A stretch of 64,000 bases of DNA, taken from assembly GCA_964634815.1 (NCBI GenBank), contig CAZWMD010000014.1, positions 21,784 to 85,783 on the forward strand, read 5' to 3'. This document shows positions 62,538 through 64,000 of this stretch, in pieces. The stretch's first letter is position 1. Each line of letters begins with the position of its first letter. The notes beneath the pieces are model-generated. The model was not told the DNA's origin. It made no database searches and saw nothing but the letters and a program-made list of their open reading frames with translations. Source of the DNA: JALZVT01 sp964634815. GTDB lineage: Bacteria > Pseudomonadota > Gammaproteobacteria > Pseudomonadales > Azotimanducaceae. A program made the translations under genes and the position numbers.

Positions 62538-63116
62538 ATGTCTGATACGTCACACGATCATGAGATCGTTTCGATTTACGGTTACAGCGAAGAGCAAATA
62601 GACGAGCTAATGACCAACTCACCGGAGTGTGTGTTGATGTGGGGTACCAAGGATGGCTGGCCTGTGGGGGTTGTGCACGCCTTCGTCTGGCACGAGGGCA
62701 AGATCTGGATAACCTTTGCGTCTCACCGGCACCGCGCAGCGGCGATTCGTCGAGACAATCGGGTATCTGTGACCGTGAGCGCCGTGACTTTAAATGATAT
62801 GGGTGGGGCCGCAACAGCTAAAGGACTTGCCACCTTTCATGACGACGACGAGACCAAGGCATGGTTTTACCCCGCGCTGTCAAAGAAGGTTAGCCCGGAC
62901 AACCCGGAAGGTGAGGCGGCTTTTAACAGTCTGCTTGATTCGCCCCTCAGAACCATTATTTCGGTTGAGCCAGTGAAATGGATTACCTATGACGGCGAAA
63001 AAGCCAGTCGAGATATGGCTGGACAGCTCCCTGAGGAAGAGAAAACCCCGCGACTTGAAGGCGACACCGTGCGCATGAACAAAGAACGGGCCAAACGTGG
63101 TTTACCACCGCGTTAG
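62538..63116 (+). CDS. PPOX-type (pyridoxamine phosphate oxidase-like) flavin-binding protein
   Basis: A 192-residue protein from the second ATG 62538 (GAAGGGG at proper spacing); ATG 62532 abuts the ribosome site. The split barrel shows CVLMWGTKDGWPVGVVHAFVWHEGKIWITFASHRHRAAAIRRDNRVSVTVSA. The remainder, GPVKGLATFHDDD-like GGAATAKGLATFHDDDETKAW and EPVKWITYDGEKASRD, fits PPOX-class proteins. It is probably co-transcribed with the acyl-CoA synthetase, 27 bp upstream. Substrate unknown. Confidence 0.8.
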   Translation: MSDTSHDHEIVSIYGYSEEQIDELMTNSPECVLMWGTKDGWPVGVVHAFVWHEGKIWITFASHRHRAAAIRRDNRVSVTVSAVTLNDMGGAATAKGLATFHDDDETKAWFYPALSKKVSPDNPEGEAAFNSLLDSPLRTIISVEPVKWITYDGEKASRDMAGQLPEEEKTPRLEGDTVRMNKERAKRGLPPR

Positions 63117-63177
63117 CGAACTCTTGCGGTAGCGCGCTGTTGCGATAGCGAGCTACAAGTCAGGACGCTGGACTACT

Positions 63178-63222
63178 CAGGGCCAGCGCCCTGACCCTAG
63201 CGACTAGACTAAGTGTAGTCGC
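63178..63222. terminator. pair of hairpins between convergent genes
   Basis: Two stems: CAGGGC (63178-63183) / GCCCTG (63188-63193), and GCGACTA (63200-63206) / TAGTCGC (63216-63222), the latter overlapping the NUDIX stop. Neither has a long T-tract. They probably terminate or stabilise the ends of the PPOX (+) and NUDIX (-) messages. Confidence 0.45.
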
Positions 63223-63991
63223 TTGCCGAGTGTTCAAATAGAAACCCACCTTCGCGCATCGTGAGCCTGTGGGTTTCCCCCTGGGCGTTGGCATCCCAGG
63301 TATCGTAACCTGCATCCCCCTCCCAGATTGCAACCCTTACACCATCCGTGCGTTTGGCCAGGTGCGTCGCATATCTTCTTTGCTCAGCCTGACGCAGTCG
63401 CGCACAGGCCTCGTCTACGGTTGCGTACTTTGAGAGCTGATAAAGGGATACCCATGTGGGTGGTACGAGATCAATCTTGCCTGCTCCATGCTCAGCAAGT
63501 GCGGTAGCCGGATTGATCCAGCGATGGTCATCGATTTCGCCGCCGTCCACCCTAATGTCTTGTGCAGAGCCGTTAGTCCTGAATGGCGCAACAAAAAACC
63601 AGGTGGCAAAACGTTTTGGCGTTGTTGGTGGCGGAGTCCAGTGAGAGAAGGGAATAAAGTCTTCCTCGACAAGTAACAGGCTGGCCTCTTCCTGGGTTTC
63701 CCGTATGGCGGCGTTGAGTGCCGCCTGATTGACATCCCGGTTCTGTGGATAGTCCGCCTCATCTATTTTCCCTCCAGGGAAAACCCACATTCCACCGAAG
63801 CTGATTTTTGACGTCTTGCGCAACATAAGCACACGCAGTTCGGTGTTGGTCCCGGCGTTTTCTCGGTCGCTGACCGCTGCATCGCGCATAAGCACAACCG
63901 TCGCTGCCGGGATGGGTGGTGGCGCGCTACTCTCATCTGGCTTGCCGGTACCTATCTCTCCGTAGGGGTCGTTCCTGTGCTTGGCGGACAT
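63209..63991 (-). CDS. NUDIX hydrolase (NUDT19-like)
   Basis: A 260-residue protein. GGMWVFPGGKIDEADYPQNRDVNQAALNAAIRETQEEASLLL contains a NUDIX box with an insertion: Gly of the box, then REtqEEASL with the catalytic Glu pair. WFFVAPF and GEIDDHRWINPATAL are further family strands. Similarity to NUDT19-type CoA/acyl-CoA diphosphatases suggests clean-up of CoA species, fitting the neighbouring CoA genes. It is convergent with the PPOX gene. Confidence 0.82.
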   Translation of the reverse strand: MSAKHRNDPYGEIGTGKPDESSAPPPIPAATVVLMRDAAVSDRENAGTNTELRVLMLRKTSKISFGGMWVFPGGKIDEADYPQNRDVNQAALNAAIRETQEEASLLLVEEDFIPFSHWTPPPTTPKRFATWFFVAPFRTNGSAQDIRVDGGEIDDHRWINPATALAEHGAGKIDLVPPTWVSLYQLSKYATVDEACARLRQAEQRRYATHLAKRTDGVRVAIWEGDAGYDTWDANAQGETHRLTMREGGFLFEHSASDYT

Positions 63992-64000
63992 ATTTGACTC

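Noticed and set aside
1..64000. CRISPR arrays, tRNA or rRNA genes
   Set aside because: No regularly spaced repeats or cloverleaf/T-loop pattern were seen when reading through; a dedicated search was not possible.

Overview
The window reads as chromosome from a free-living, probably marine Gammaproteobacterium. The evidence is the mix of protein families: a UbiE-like methyltransferase, a Coq4-like protein, a WS/DGAT wax-ester synthase, family III CoA-transferases, three phytanoyl-CoA-dioxygenase-like proteins, five SDRs, two acyl-CoA synthetases, an F420-type LLM oxidoreductase, a NIPSNAP lipoprotein and a chaperone-usher locus. This combination is familiar from lipid- and hydrocarbon-using lineages such as Halieaceae and relatives. 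The lineage is inference; there is no rRNA or tRNA in the window. Base composition looks moderately GC-rich, except for an AT-rich stretch near 34.8-35.3 kb. No prophage, IS element, CRISPR array or integrase was seen.

Layout. 1-6.8 kb: a truncated DUF4397-type lipoprotein, an FAD oxidoreductase divergent from a UbiE-like methyltransferase, an acyltransferase (PlsC-like) translationally coupled to a WS/DGAT, an SDR and a small lipoprotein. 7.07-11.5 kb: a tightly overlapping operon of a secreted protein of unknown function, an integral-membrane glycosyltransferase-like protein, a GtrB/ArnC-like GT2 and two ArnE/ArnF-like small membrane proteins. This looks like a polyprenyl-phosphate-sugar surface-modification module. 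11.5-15.1 kb: a CoA-transferase, an MltB-type lytic transglycosylase, small membrane and secreted proteins, and a structured leader. 15.3-21.8 kb: a chaperone-usher pilus locus with chaperone and usher on + and three related subunits on -, plus a basic secreted protein with a calcium-loop-like motif. 21.9-27.5 kb (-): PhyH, SDR and ArsC-like genes downstream of a ResA/thioredoxin-like gene interrupted by an in-frame TGA at the redox-active position, then the ABC-F protein Uup. 27.5-34.7 kb: a YchJ-like protein, a cupin/JmjC-like protein plus a GNAT, a Coq4-like protein, SDRs, NIPSNAP and PhyH. 34.7-36.2 kb: an AT-rich segment with 11-bp iterons, then a ParA ATPase and a ribbon-helix-helix-like partner. 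36.5-41.4 kb: an ABC ATPase, a permease/M1-aminopeptidase fusion, and a DUF3820 protein split by an artificial assembly gap. 41.7-48 kb: an RhlE-like helicase, a PhyH coupled to modB-modC without modA, a Crp/Fnr regulator and an ECF sigma locus. 48-64 kb: secreted metallophosphoesterase/NTF2/LLM/PPOX operon, CoA-transferases, amidohydrolase, crotonase, acyl-CoA synthetases, DUF2239, PPOX and NUDIX.

The most notable signal is at 24328-25464. Two halves of one ResA-like protein are joined in frame through TGA in a W-A-P-Y-TGA-G-C context. TGA stands where relatives have the catalytic Cys, and a 17-nt hairpin with G in its loop begins 14 nt downstream. I read it as a selenoprotein candidate with a bacterial SECIS rather than a pseudogene. 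No sel genes are in the window to confirm this. Second are the ParA/RHH pair with its iteron array, and a 100-N gap flanked by identical 55-bp ends, whose collapse restores one intact reading frame.
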